Assembly (NCBI GenBank): GCA_015680685.1
Contig: MNCI01003851.1
Coordinates: 108,513-172,512 of the forward strand
Length of the DNA: 64,000 nucleotides
Direction: 5' to 3'
Origin: Gnetum montanum
Lineage: Eukaryota > Streptophyta > Gnetopsida > Gnetales > Gnetaceae
Shown: positions 12,601 through 23,120 of the stretch, in pieces
Position numbering within the stretch: position 1 is the first letter of the stretch
Layout: each line of letters begins with the position of its first letter
Position numbers and translations under genes: made by a program
Notes under the pieces: generated by a model
Database searches by the model: none
Told to the model about the DNA's origin: nothing
Seen by the model: the letters and a program-made list of their open reading frames with translations, nothing else

Positions 12601-13960
12601 TAACAAAACTAATAGATATAATATTTAATTATAATTAAAAATGAGCTTCAAATCTTCATTTAATAACAAAAGTTGGTAAGGGATATTGTTAGGGTTATGT
12701 TAGGGTCCATAATTACTCCATAAACAAAGTATTATACAATCACATATGCATAATAAAATAAAAAGGTTCATAATTAAATGTGCATAATAAAGATTGAATA
12801 TGCATAAATAAAAAAATAAGCATAATCAAATACTTATAAAAGAATGATAATTAACAAAAATGAAAAAGTTCTAGGGGTAATTAGATTTTAACATTGAATC
12901 ATAACATATTTAAAAGATCTATGACTAAGCTCCATTAGTAGTAAAATAAGGGATACAAAACTTTAATAAAATACTCTAGCAAGCATATGCATTCACTTAT
13001 GTAAGAAACTATCAAAAAAAACAATAATAATAGTACTAACAATAAGCTAATCTAATGAAACACATCTAATAGTATTATAGAGGTATTTATATGTATTCAA
13101 TTAAATAATTAAATTTAGGAAAATTTTTAGGTTGTGACACAAACCTTCATAGAAGCAAAAGGAAATTATACTCAAGAAGAGAGAAGCTTATAACACTCAT
13201 GGCATCCAGAGGCATGAGTATTTGATTAGTTAGGATGATTAATTTGTTGATGATGTTGTATGGATCCATGAGATCAAACTTGTCAAGTGAGGGATCACTT
13301 TTAGCCCTACTCCCTTGTTCACCTAACACCACTTTCCGAAGGATGGGAGAGATAATATATGGATAGATATTTTGAGCCCTTTTTCATCCCTATAGGTGAT
13401 TAATTTGTAGATTTGGGAAGCTAGAAAGATGTCTATGCTACAAGCTACAAAAAAAAACAAGAAAACATTCCAAGTTCCTAGGAGATGTTTAACCATAAGA
13501 TTAGACATTTTTGGCTTTATGTTTGGGATAAATATACAGGATAGGTCACTTGTTAAGCATAGATGAAGAGAGGAAAACAAAGAGACAATTAGGATAGAAA
13601 GATTGTAGGAGGGGTTATTTGTCTCTGTGATCAAGTATAACTCTCTATATGTAAATTTGATCTTAGATTTATGTGTAAAGAGATCCAGATTTATTGAACC
13701 TTACATTGAGGTCAATCATTATGTGATTGCCGAGCTTTTTTGATGAAACATATTATACATAAGGACTATGATATCGTAGTTCTATATACGTCAGTATAGA
13801 TACAATGTAGTGGGCCATGGTTATGCCTAAAAATACTAATCCACCATCGCATCTAAAATAAATTTTACCCAATGCTTAATGAAATTCTTGAAGTTTTTTT
13901 TCTTGAAGTTAGAGTTAGAGTCATTGCCTATATTCTATTAAATTATGATTATAATAAATA
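12601..13960. other. AT-rich interval, no identified gene
   Basis: AT-rich sequence with short repeats (TGCATAATAAA, 12740-12830). Two minus-strand open segments (13147-13332 and 13323-13634, 61 and 103 residues) overlap slightly in different frames. The shorter one has a non-repetitive, coding-like composition (KSDPSLDKFDLMDPYNIINK), but I recognise no family. They may be exon or transposon relics. Confidence 0.35.
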
Positions 13961-14534
13961 TGTCACATCCCCATTCCCAAATGATGTTGTTGCCTAATGA
14001 AGATGGTGTCTCTTCATAACATTTGTTATTGTCATCTTAACAAGACCCAAAAGGGTAGTTGTAAATAAGACCCAAAAGAGCATGTTGTAGTAATGGATTT
14101 GTCTCTCAAGGTAACCTTTGGGGATTTGACCTAAGGTATTTATACCTAGGGTTAGAGGTCATGCTAGCATGGAGTGGTGGTGCTAGTACAAGTAAGTAAT
14201 GGGAAGCTAGGTGAAGCAGGACAAGAAGAGGACTAGCCATCCCTTTTGGCTATGTTATAGGCCTAACTGTTGTGGTAGTGCTCGACTGCCTTGAAGGGAT
14301 AGATGTTAAAGGAAAACCCTCCAAGGAACACACTCAAAGCATGATCTAGATACGCTTTTCCATATCAATAAAGCATCCTTTTCTTTCTTGTTCTACATTT
14401 TTCCTATTATTTCCTTTATACATAATGTCAAATGTCACATATATTTCACATTTGGTATATTTTTTTCATATGCATAATGTCTAATATATGGTATATTTGA
14501 CATTTTCCATGACATCCAAGGATGGGATGTCACA
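13961..14534 (+). repeat. 5' LTR of the LARD
   Basis: Begins TGTCACATCCCCATTC and ends GGGATGTCACA. It holds a TATA-like TATTTATA (14137-14144) and an AATAAA polyadenylation signal (14367-14372), in order for plus-strand transcription. The last 150 bp is rich in ATAATGTC repeats. Confidence 0.92.
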
Positions 14535-14535
14535 A

Positions 14536-14547
14536 TTGGTATAAGAG
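14536..14547 (+). other. Primer binding site, initiator-Met tRNA-like
   Basis: TTGGTATAAGAG lies one base after the LTR end. It matches the common plant TGGTATCAGAG primer site except for one base. Confidence 0.8.
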
Positions 14548-17360
14548 AAAACCACAACCCAAGGACCATTTAGAACAACGGGTCAACAACAACATGAATC
14601 TAATGATGAACCTTCAAGCTACAACACATGGAAAGCTATTAATCATCACTGGATGTACCATATGTTCGTGATGCAAGTTAGAAGAAACCTTTCCATTGAC
14701 TACACAAACAATGGATCAAACATCTAGATCCTAGCAACCAACAAAATTCTTTGATAGATATCATTAACCAACAAAGAGCTAATCATGCCTCATCAAGATT
14801 GATGAATTACAAAGAGTTGTTGGTAAGACAATGATACATCAGTCTAATAACTCTTATCCATCTTAATACTATAATTACTAATTTATTAGGATCATTATTA
14901 AATTTCTTTCCAAAAATTTAGTAACCATGACTTGAATTAATCTTGTTTTGCTATAATTCACTATCTAAGTAATCTAGAAGATTCCAAGTTACCATATGTT
15001 AGCCTAGAAATGTTAGTTCAACAAAATAGGCTAGTCTGGTCCCTTTTAATTCTTGAAAATTAAACTTCATTTTGAATCCTAAAACTATGTCCAACAAGTA
15101 GTACTTGTTGAGATGATTCTAATAGTACAAATTTCATATTGAACAAACTTACGGTTTGGGAGATATTGATGTTTAAATTTTCTCATTATAAATGTGTTAA
15201 AATAATATTAAATTATTATTATTATTTAAAAATAATAAAAATATCAAAATTTAGGATCAAAAATCAACCTAAAATTTCCCTTTACCCACAAAAAACCCTT
15301 ACCCTATCATCAGCTGGACCACCACATCAACCGCCAAGGCAAGGTGGAATAAAATAATAGTAAAAAGTTTTTAAAAATAAAAACAAAAATTTTTAAATAG
15401 GAGGTTGTGGGATCAACCCCAAGACCCAACGTACTTATGTTTAAAATAAAAAATAATAATAAAAGAAAACTAAAAATAATAATAAATTTTAAGAAAACCA
15501 AACCCTCAGCATGATCACGACCAGTTTTATGCCGACCACGACTAATTGTGCTACCAACCACATTCAAGCCTGTTTCTAGTCATAGTTGGTAGCTACAAAG
15601 TGACTAGCCCTTGGGCTAGCCCTAGGGACAACCACACACTATGTGTCCCTTGTTTTGGCCATGTCGCTCCTACACTTGCTATTGCAACACCCACTGTCGC
15701 GCAACTGCTGCCTGCCACTGTGCGCCCACTCTCCACTACTACGTGCCTACTTCCTTACTAGTCATTGCTACCTTGCCACCAAAAACTCCCTCTTTTGCTA
15801 CCAAAAATTTCCTCCCATGTTGCCGAACACTACCTTCCAAGTTGTTGAAAACTACCTACCATGCCGCCGAACACTACCTCTTGTGTTGCCAAAAACTACT
15901 TCCCATGCCACTAAACACCACCTCCCAAGCTACCAAAAACCACCTCTTCCACTAAAAATCATTGCCTCTCTAGATGTTGTCAATCATGGCCTCCTTTGAA
16001 TGTGCCATGCTAGCCCTATTTGACTACACACAAAAGTTGCACAAGCCCAGTCATGGGCCACACAAGCCTAGTTAAGGGGCTACACAAGACATAAGATAAG
16101 TTGTGTGGACCCTAAGTTGGGTCGCACATGCCCAATGGAGGACTGTGTAGATCCTAAAACAAGCTACATAGGCCCTAGGAATGCTTGAGAAAATGGTTGT
16201 GTCATCACCAGCGGCAAGAAATGCTACACTGGCGCTACCCAGCCTAGTCATCGACGTCACCAGTAGCCTCCCTGGACTCCACCACTAGTGTTGCACCATG
16301 GCTATTACCACCATTTTCCCTATTTCCGTGTAACAAAAAATTTTCTATTAGTAGACAGGAATTTTGAATTTCCCATCAACTAATGAAAATTTCGAAATGC
16401 TTATCAGCTGATGGAAACATTTAAAACTTTCATCATCAGTCATCAATTTAAATTAAAAACATGCATAGATATTTTCAAAAATTTAAAATTGGAAATTTGA
16501 TAATAGTAGGGATAAAAACTTTGTCATTGATCATGCTTGTTTTGATGTAGAACTAAGATGGCTAACCTCTCAGAAAGTCTCGTTTTTTAAGCCAAAGATC
16601 TTAGACTCCAAAAACCATAGCTTCTAATTTCAAAAGCCTTTTTCAGTGAATGAAGAGTCATTTCCTATAGATTTCAACCTTTTAGACCCAATGGTGAAGT
16701 TAAATACATCCTAGGGAATCCCAAAAATTATTTTTTACCACTTTCCCTATATAGTGCCTTAAGATCCCCAAAAGTTTAATTTTGGCATCACTTAAGCATA
16801 TGATGTCCATTTTCAACATATGAATAGTCTTTTGCAACATTTTTCATCCTTCTAAACTCAATGGTGAGGTCATATTTATCATTTGGACATCTAATAATTT
16901 GATGATATCATAAATTCAACCTTTTGGGCTTCAAGATTTAGTGCATAACCCTTACACATAGCCTTAATATCACTATGGTATGTCATTAATTACGCTACCG
17001 GAGTCAGTGTTCTTAAGGGGGTAGAAAGGCCATTAAGAATTAGATAATATAGTTACATATTATTAAAATTATATGATGTTGTTAAATATTACTAAAATTA
17101 GATAATGTAATTATAAAATTAGATAATGTAGTTGAATTAGTTGGAGAATCAATTTCTATATCAGTATCAATTAATTATAAGTGGATAAATTAGTTGGTAT
17201 ATCAGTTGATGAAAGAAAATGGTTTTTAATGATTAGAAAGATATATATCAATTATTCTTACAAGAAAAACATATGACTAAACAACATGAAGAGTCATAAT
17301 CCTATTTCCACAAGGAGTTTGATACTCATCAAGAGAAATGATTTAGAAGAAAATCCAAGA
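14548..17360 (+). other. LARD interior upstream of the captured sequence
   Basis: No gag-pol homology is recognised. 14548-15300 is AT-rich. 15500-16320 is clearly more GC-rich than its surroundings. It contains a degenerate minisatellite (about 15765-15965; units like TGCC.CC.AACACTACCTCCCA) and a looser CACAAG/GGCC repeat (16030-16165). The overlapping plus-strand frames at 15641-15999 exist in more than one register and are best explained by the repeat. 17030-17220 has tandem AATTAGATAATGTA-like AT repeats. Confidence 0.5.
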
Positions 17361-18506
17361 ATGAAGATAAAAGTTGCAACATACAATGTGCTTGCAAGGT
17401 CCTCAGTGGGTGAGAAACAACATCTGCTATGTCCATCATGAGCCTTGAATTGGCATGAATATCAATATCCACATATCTTAGCAAAGGTAAAAGATTTGAA
17501 TGCTAATGTCTTGTGCTTATAATAAGTCTTTCCATGGGAATTTCTATATCAATTCAAACTAGATTTGTAAAAGTTGGGATACATAGGTATTTATAAGTAA
17601 AAAGATTCTTGTGGAAGTTGTTCTTTTGAGCTGTACAGATTAGCATATTGCAAAAATCACAACATGGATGATTGTGTAATATTTTATAAAAAAGCCAAGT
17701 TTGAATTAGTACAAAGATTTGAATGGAGTTTAGAAAATATTATTTTTGAAATTCCAGAATTTCAAGCAATGGATAAGAAGGAATAGTTAAGATTTTCAAA
17801 AATTCACATAGCCTTGGCAATGATTCTAAAATTTCATCTATCAAGAAGATGTTGATGCATGGTTAACACACATTTAATTGCCAAATCAATATGTTCAGAT
17901 GTTTGACTATGTTAAGAAGCATATTTGATTAAGCAAATAGAAGAAAGTTTGAAGAATAAGTAATTACTAAGTTATACTAATCCAGTTTCATTTATTGTTT
18001 GTGGAGACTTCAATGCAAAAGTTGGAAGTAGCATTTATCAATTCTTAGAATATCGATCTATAAAGAAATGTTTGGAAGAAGAACTTGATTTGAAGAAGAT
18101 GTTTCCATCAATTCAGCATGCAATTCCATTGGTCAGTGCATATTCTGCTTATTTTGAATCTTCAATAGATAAATCAAATTCTAGAATTCCAGAATAGATA
18201 ATGATAATGGATAGCACTCATCAAGAACCACAATTTACAAATTTCTCTACTATGATTAATGAGGATGGGTCAATAACATTCTTCATTGAGACTTTGGACT
18301 ATATTTGGAAGGATGCGTGATTCTTTCAAGTTACGAAGTTACTAGAGTTAATTTCTAAAGAAGAAGTTGAGAAGAATCAAGATCAAGCATTGCTATCTTG
18401 AAAAGGACCATCCACTCACATACCACTTATGGTACAATGACAATTACTCCTATCATTTCATAAGGTTGATCAAGATCAAGAAGTATCTCACCCTTACTTT
18501 TATTGA
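17361..18506 (+). pseudogene. Captured CCR4-type deadenylase (EEP nuclease) pseudogene
   Basis: In a single plus-strand frame the translation follows the endonuclease/exonuclease/phosphatase catalytic domain of CCR4-type poly(A)-specific deadenylases, which shorten mRNA tails in the CCR4-NOT complex. Visible blocks are VATYNVLA (17376-17399), VLCL (17508-17519), CVIFYKKAKFELV (near 17670-17710), NTHL (17865-17876), VCGDFN (17997-18014), PLVSAYSAY (near 18125-18150), EPQFTNF (near 18220-18245) and TLDYI (18291-18305). About fourteen in-frame stops interrupt it, but no frameshift is apparent over 1.1 kb. The Gln-Glu pair after VLCL, which includes the metal-binding Glu, is replaced by TAA TAA (17520-17525). 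The final S-D/N-H motif reads STH (18411-18419). The domain normally spans several exons, so the intron-free copy points to an mRNA origin. The blocks look closer to plant CCR4a/b than to nocturnin-like homologues, though subfamily is uncertain. Confidence 0.82.
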
Positions 18507-18906
18507 TGATCTTATTATTTTATTGATTGTTTAATTTATATTTTAATCAAATAAGTAAAATATCTAAGCTAATAAAAATTGGGGATAAAGAGTTTTCCCT
18601 ACCTTCACTTGGCTAATCAGATCCAAGTTGCACTTTGTGTAACTTTGGTTAGGATTGTTGGTTGGTGGTTGATAAATCTTTAATTTTTGTCATTATCTTA
18701 GAAAATGAAGTAAATAAAGTAATATTTAATTTTACATATAAGTTTTCTCACATATATCTTATTTGTAGAATAAGCAAGAAACAATTTCAAGTTAAAAGGA
18801 GAAATCAAATTAGTAGAGCATAGGATCATAAAAGAAAGCATTGAAGCTAGAAAAGGATAAGAACATGGACTCATTCAAGAACAAAAAAAACCTAAGTGGG
18901 GTAGAT

Positions 18907-19481
18907 TATCACATCCCCATTCCTAAATGATGTTGTTGCATAATGAAGATGGTGTCTCTTCATAACAAGTGTTATTGTCATCGTAACATGACCCAAATGG
19001 GTAGTTGTCATTAAGACCCAAAAGGGCATGTTGTAATGATAAATGTGTCTCTCAAGGTAACCTTTGGGGGTTTGACCTAAGGCATTTATACCTAGTGTTA
19101 GAGGTTGTGCTAGCATGGAGTGGCAAAGCAAATATAAGCAAGTCATAGGAAGTAGGATGATGCAAGACAGGAAGAGGACTAGCCATCCCTTCTGGCTAGG
19201 TTATAGGCCTAACCATGGTGGTAGTGCTGGATTGCCTCTAAGGGATAGATGTCAAAGGAAGAAAACCCCAGGGAACATCCTAAAAGCATGATCCAAATAA
19301 ACTTTTTCATATCAATAAAGCATCCTTTTCTTTCTCTTTTTGCATTTTTCCTATTATTTCCTTTATACATAATGTCAAATATCACATATATTATACATTT
19401 AGTATATTTTCTTCATACGCATAATGTCTAATATATCATATATTTGATGTTTTCCATGACATCTGGGGATGGGATGTCACA
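18907..19481 (+). repeat. 3' LTR of the LARD
   Basis: Pairs with 13961-14534. Its first dinucleotide has changed from TG to TA. The AATAAA signal is kept (19314-19319), and the AAATA target repeat follows directly at 19482-19486. Confidence 0.92.
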
Positions 19482-20358
19482 AAATATTTATTTAAGTGGA
19501 TTACTGGTATACATAATTCATGAATTAAAATAAAGATCAATATTGTTCTTCATCATTACAACATATCACTTAGCATAGATTAGCTTTTCCATCATGTTTA
19601 CTTTTACTTTAACCAAGTCATTTACATTTCCTAAGTCATTTACAATTCCAGTGTTCATTAGTTAGGCAGAATAAGTACAATTGGTTTCAAGCATAAAGGG
19701 TAATTATTTAGTAATCCAGTAGTGACTTTCTTTGATTTGCTAAGTGTTAAAGTTGCTTGGTAATCCTAGTAACATTTACATCAGCCTAAGACATGTACAT
19801 AAAAACTATGAACGAATGCTTATCACCATAGGATAGAATATATTTACATTTTCATTATGCTTAAAAATAGAAATTACAATCATTTCTATGATGTTTACAC
19901 TTAGTCTTGTTAAGAGACGGTCAACATTATTTTATCATATACCTTATTAAGAGTTAAACCATATGATTTGCACTTTGCCAACTCTAAGTGGGAAGACAAC
20001 AATCACGAACTTAATATCAACTCACTAGTATACTTACATTATCCATCCACAGATTATAGTCGAGTCAAATGTAAATACTTGTGACTTGTATGGTTGAGTG
20101 TTGGAATATCCAACTACTCATCACTTATGCTCTGCAATAGTGTTAAGTATGTGCAAATTGAATGTGATTTGAGTTATGATTTTACTATAACTATAATCTT
20201 CTTGATTCAATTTAAATATTACTAGTTTTTGGGCTTTTCTAGCAATTGAATCATACAAATGAAATGGGTAATTAAATTGTACACCTCTTTAAAATATAAT
20301 CACGTCATACGCATCTATTTTAAAATCTAATTTATGAATACTTATAAGAGAAGATAAC
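19482..20358. other. AT-rich spacer between two LTR elements
   Basis: No coding frame, RNA gene or clear repeat is recognised, apart from a short CAAGTCATTTACATTTCC / AAGTCATTTACAATTCC pair near 19615-19650. Confidence 0.5.
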
Positions 20359-21835
20359 TATTAGAAATAGTATGAATATGTGTTCTCTGTCTATGCTCCT
20401 AGTAGATTATCATCTTTTTCCCTATGTTGATTAGAGTAGGAGTAGTAGTAGAAATCTTTTCTTTTCATGTTTGGATTATGTAGGAGTTATTATCTTCTTC
20501 TTTGTTATGTTGCAAACCATAATAGATGGATAGGTTGTGAGCCATTCCATAAGTAGAAAAAGGAACCAAATAAGCTTTATGTTGAGACCATACCAAAATA
20601 GGCAAAATAATTCTACAAAAAAGTATAAATAGAGGTAAATTCCTTTCTTTTCTTACTAGCTAAAAGCATTTTCATTAAATATAAGAAAAGCTCTTTTTTC
20701 CTTTATTTGAGTGTGTGCCAATTCTCTTTATGTCTTTTGAAGCTTTCTTAGCTTCATTTGATCTTTCTTTCTTGTGTGTTTGTAAGCATAGTTCTTCCAA
20801 TTGAGAAACAAATCCCTTCCATGATTTATTCTCACATAATTTCTCACAAGCATGTTTTCACGTGAATTATCTATTGGTTTCTAATTAATTCATAAGTTTC
20901 TTATATGTTTAACATAATTGATCTTGTATTTGGAGTTCTCTCAAGTTTCATGCATGTTTTAGATATTTATCCATCTTAAATTTAAAGTTAATCATAATAA
21001 TCAAAGTTATTGTTAGTGTTTTAATATCATTAAAGGGTTTTGTGAGAAATTGCCTAGGATCTCTAATTTTTATATCTAATTATATCCATTATTAAAGGGA
21101 TTCACTTTTTGTATCAACAAAATTATGTCTAACATCACCATTTGCTATAGATTTCATGTTTTAGCATGTTTCTAAATTAGGATTTCTCACCCAATTTCAT
21201 GATTAATACTTAAAGCTTCACAATCTTTTGTAGAACATAATCCAAACTTTGCTTGCTTGATTATAAGTAGATATGAAGAATTTGAAGGAATTTTCATGTT
21301 ATAGAAAATATCCGTATGAGGTTTAATATGTTTTTCCATTCTTAATGTTGTTCCATGTTCTTTGGGCTTAAAACTCATGCTAATTGTATGTTTCTCATCC
21401 AAGTTATAATTGTCATCTATATATTTAAGTCTAATTAATCTTGTCAAGGTTCTTAGCTCTATATTAGGCCTCTAATGCTTTGAATATGATATTTTGGATT
21501 TATTTGGGTGTGTTTTTTATTTTCTTAAGTTAATCCTGTTGCAATTAAGCATCAATCACAATTTAGTAGTAAAAGAAAAATGTCGAGTTATAGGTAATCA
21601 TGCTACATTAACACTCAAGTTAGGGTTAGAGAAAAGGTTATAATCATCTTACAATTACTTTGCATCACAACAAAGTAACAATCAACCCATGACTATAGTT
21701 ATGCCTTAATTGGAGCATGCTAGTGGTGCTAGTGTTGACATTCTTATTTACGCAATATCATGACATCTACACAAACATCTTGTAGTCCCACTAAGATCAA
21801 AACCAATCTTCAAATAAATACTATAACCCTTAGCT
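20359..21835 (+). repeat. 5' LTR of the copia element
   Basis: About 1.48 kb, aligning end to end with 25442-26925 (shared blocks include GTTTTAATATCATT.AAGGGTTTT and TTAATGTTGTTCCAT). TATAAATA (20624-20631) is a good TATA box. At the equivalent place in the right LTR there is a TA dinucleotide run. Confidence 0.8.
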
Positions 21836-22740
21836 AACTTTCAATCTTTCCTTTTTTTTTTCCTTGTGAAAGTTAAAGACTATAATACATGCTCAAGTTA
21901 TGATTCATTCTATAGCTTGCAAAGATTTCACAATTCACTCAAGGTTAATCTTCTAAAGTCCATCAGTCATATGACATACCTTCACTACTATACAAGTAAT
22001 CCATACCATTGTAGCATTTTTTATAAGTAGTTTCAAAATTTTGAAGATAGAATAAGATAGAAGAAATGTTAAACATCAAAGACAATTTAATATGTAATGT
22101 CATCTTTAATGGATCTCATGATTTTGCATATAGGGAGTATTTTGAAGAGTTTAATATGGCTATAAGCCTTGAGTTATTTATCATTGATGAAAAGACTTTT
22201 GTAAAAATAAATGACATATGACTATGTCAAATCTTTCTTGATGATGATATCCTAAACCAAATTATATGATCCTAACATTATCTAATTTCCTTCTATTTAT
22301 TTGTTAAAAAACTAAGAAGGGTAATAACTTTATCTTTGAAGGTATTAAATATATCATCTTTAACATCTTTGGATTGGTAGCTAGAGTTCTCATGTTAAAG
22401 AAGCGAATTTTTAATTTTGAAGTACCATACTCCAATGATGTAAAATCAAGTCCAATATTATCAAAGCATGATGTTGCAAGGTAATGACACTATAAGCTTG
22501 GTTATGACTTCTACTTCAATCTTATCAAACTTAAGAAGAATCAAACAACCATTGGGTTTAAATTTTTAGAGGTATCCAAAGAAGCTTGTGATACATGTTT
22601 TAAGAGCAAGAAACAACCTTTTCATCATTCATGCACAATTGAAAGAATATTAAAGTTATTGGAGTTTCTACACATGAATATTTTGGGTTGAATGCCCATA
22701 GTTGCACATGGTGGAGGAAAATACTTTGTAGTAATTATGG
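21836..22740 (+). pseudogene. Copia gag fragment and pre-integrase region
   Basis: At 22066-22240 the frame gives a Gag-like piece (FNGSHDFAYREYFEEFNMA). After a deletion, 22340-22740 gives the GAG-pre-integrase block (WHYKLGYDFY, then CDTCFKSKKQPF) and the start of the integrase core (GGGKYFVVIMD). These are normally well apart, so the gag-protease middle is lost. Several stops are present. Confidence 0.7.
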
Positions 22741-23120
22741 ATAACTATTTAGAATATATATTATAGAGTTATTTACATAGATATTGAATATTACCAGAAT
22801 AGATAAACTACATAATACAAATATTAGAGAAAGACTTGAAGTAAATTCTATCTTAGATAATGTATAAAATTTGCATCTTAGATAGTTTGGGCATGTGCAG
22901 AGAAGAAAACATAACAAGTCTAGAGAAAAAGTTATCATATCACTATTCCAAGAAAACCATTGAATAAAAATTCAAAAAATATATTGAAAAAATTTGAATA
23001 TGATTTGAAAAAATTAAAAATAAACAAAGATCTAGTTCTTCATAAAGGTAAATGGTGAAAAAGAACTCATATAGTAGACTCTATTTTGTTGGGACAAGGT
23101 AAGGATGATGATGATGAGGA
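22741..23120 (+). mobile_element. 5'-truncated RTE-type LINE 3' end
   Basis: The insert splits the copia integrase between GGGKYFVVIMD and the downstream VFDIFQNYKKLIEKRLGAK. Its plus-strand translation contains TNIRERLEV and HLR.FGHVQRRK (about 22805-22910), the end of LINE ORF2 reverse transcriptases. It finishes in GGGACAAGGTAAGGATGATG and further GATGA repeats (about 23091-23120), the short-repeat tail typical of RTE-clade LINEs. Only about 0.4 kb survives, as expected of incomplete target-primed reverse transcription. No clear target duplication was identified. Confidence 0.68.

Larger units (their letters stand above)
13961..19481 (+). mobile_element. Non-autonomous LTR retrotransposon (LARD) with captured CCR4-like sequence
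   Basis: Two direct repeats of about 575 bp (13961-14534 and 18907-19481) have TGTCACATCCCC / GGGATGTCACA ends and are flanked by a perfect 5-bp target duplication, AAATA (13956-13960 and 19482-19486). A primer site like the initiator-Met tRNA complement (TTGGTATAAGAG, 14536-14547) follows the left LTR. A purine-rich AAGTGGGGTAGAT precedes the right LTR. This defines one 5.5-kb insertion in plus orientation. The 4.4-kb interior shows no gag, protease, RT or integrase, so it depended on proteins supplied in trans. Instead it holds a minisatellite-rich patch (15.5-16.3 kb) and a deadenylase pseudogene (17361-18506) in the same orientation. The LTRs differ visibly, by roughly one base in ten, so the insertion is old. 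Confidence 0.92.

Noticed and set aside
15641-15999. Overlapping plus-strand frames of 104-118 residues
   Set aside because: They read the same minisatellite in different registers; compositional artefact.
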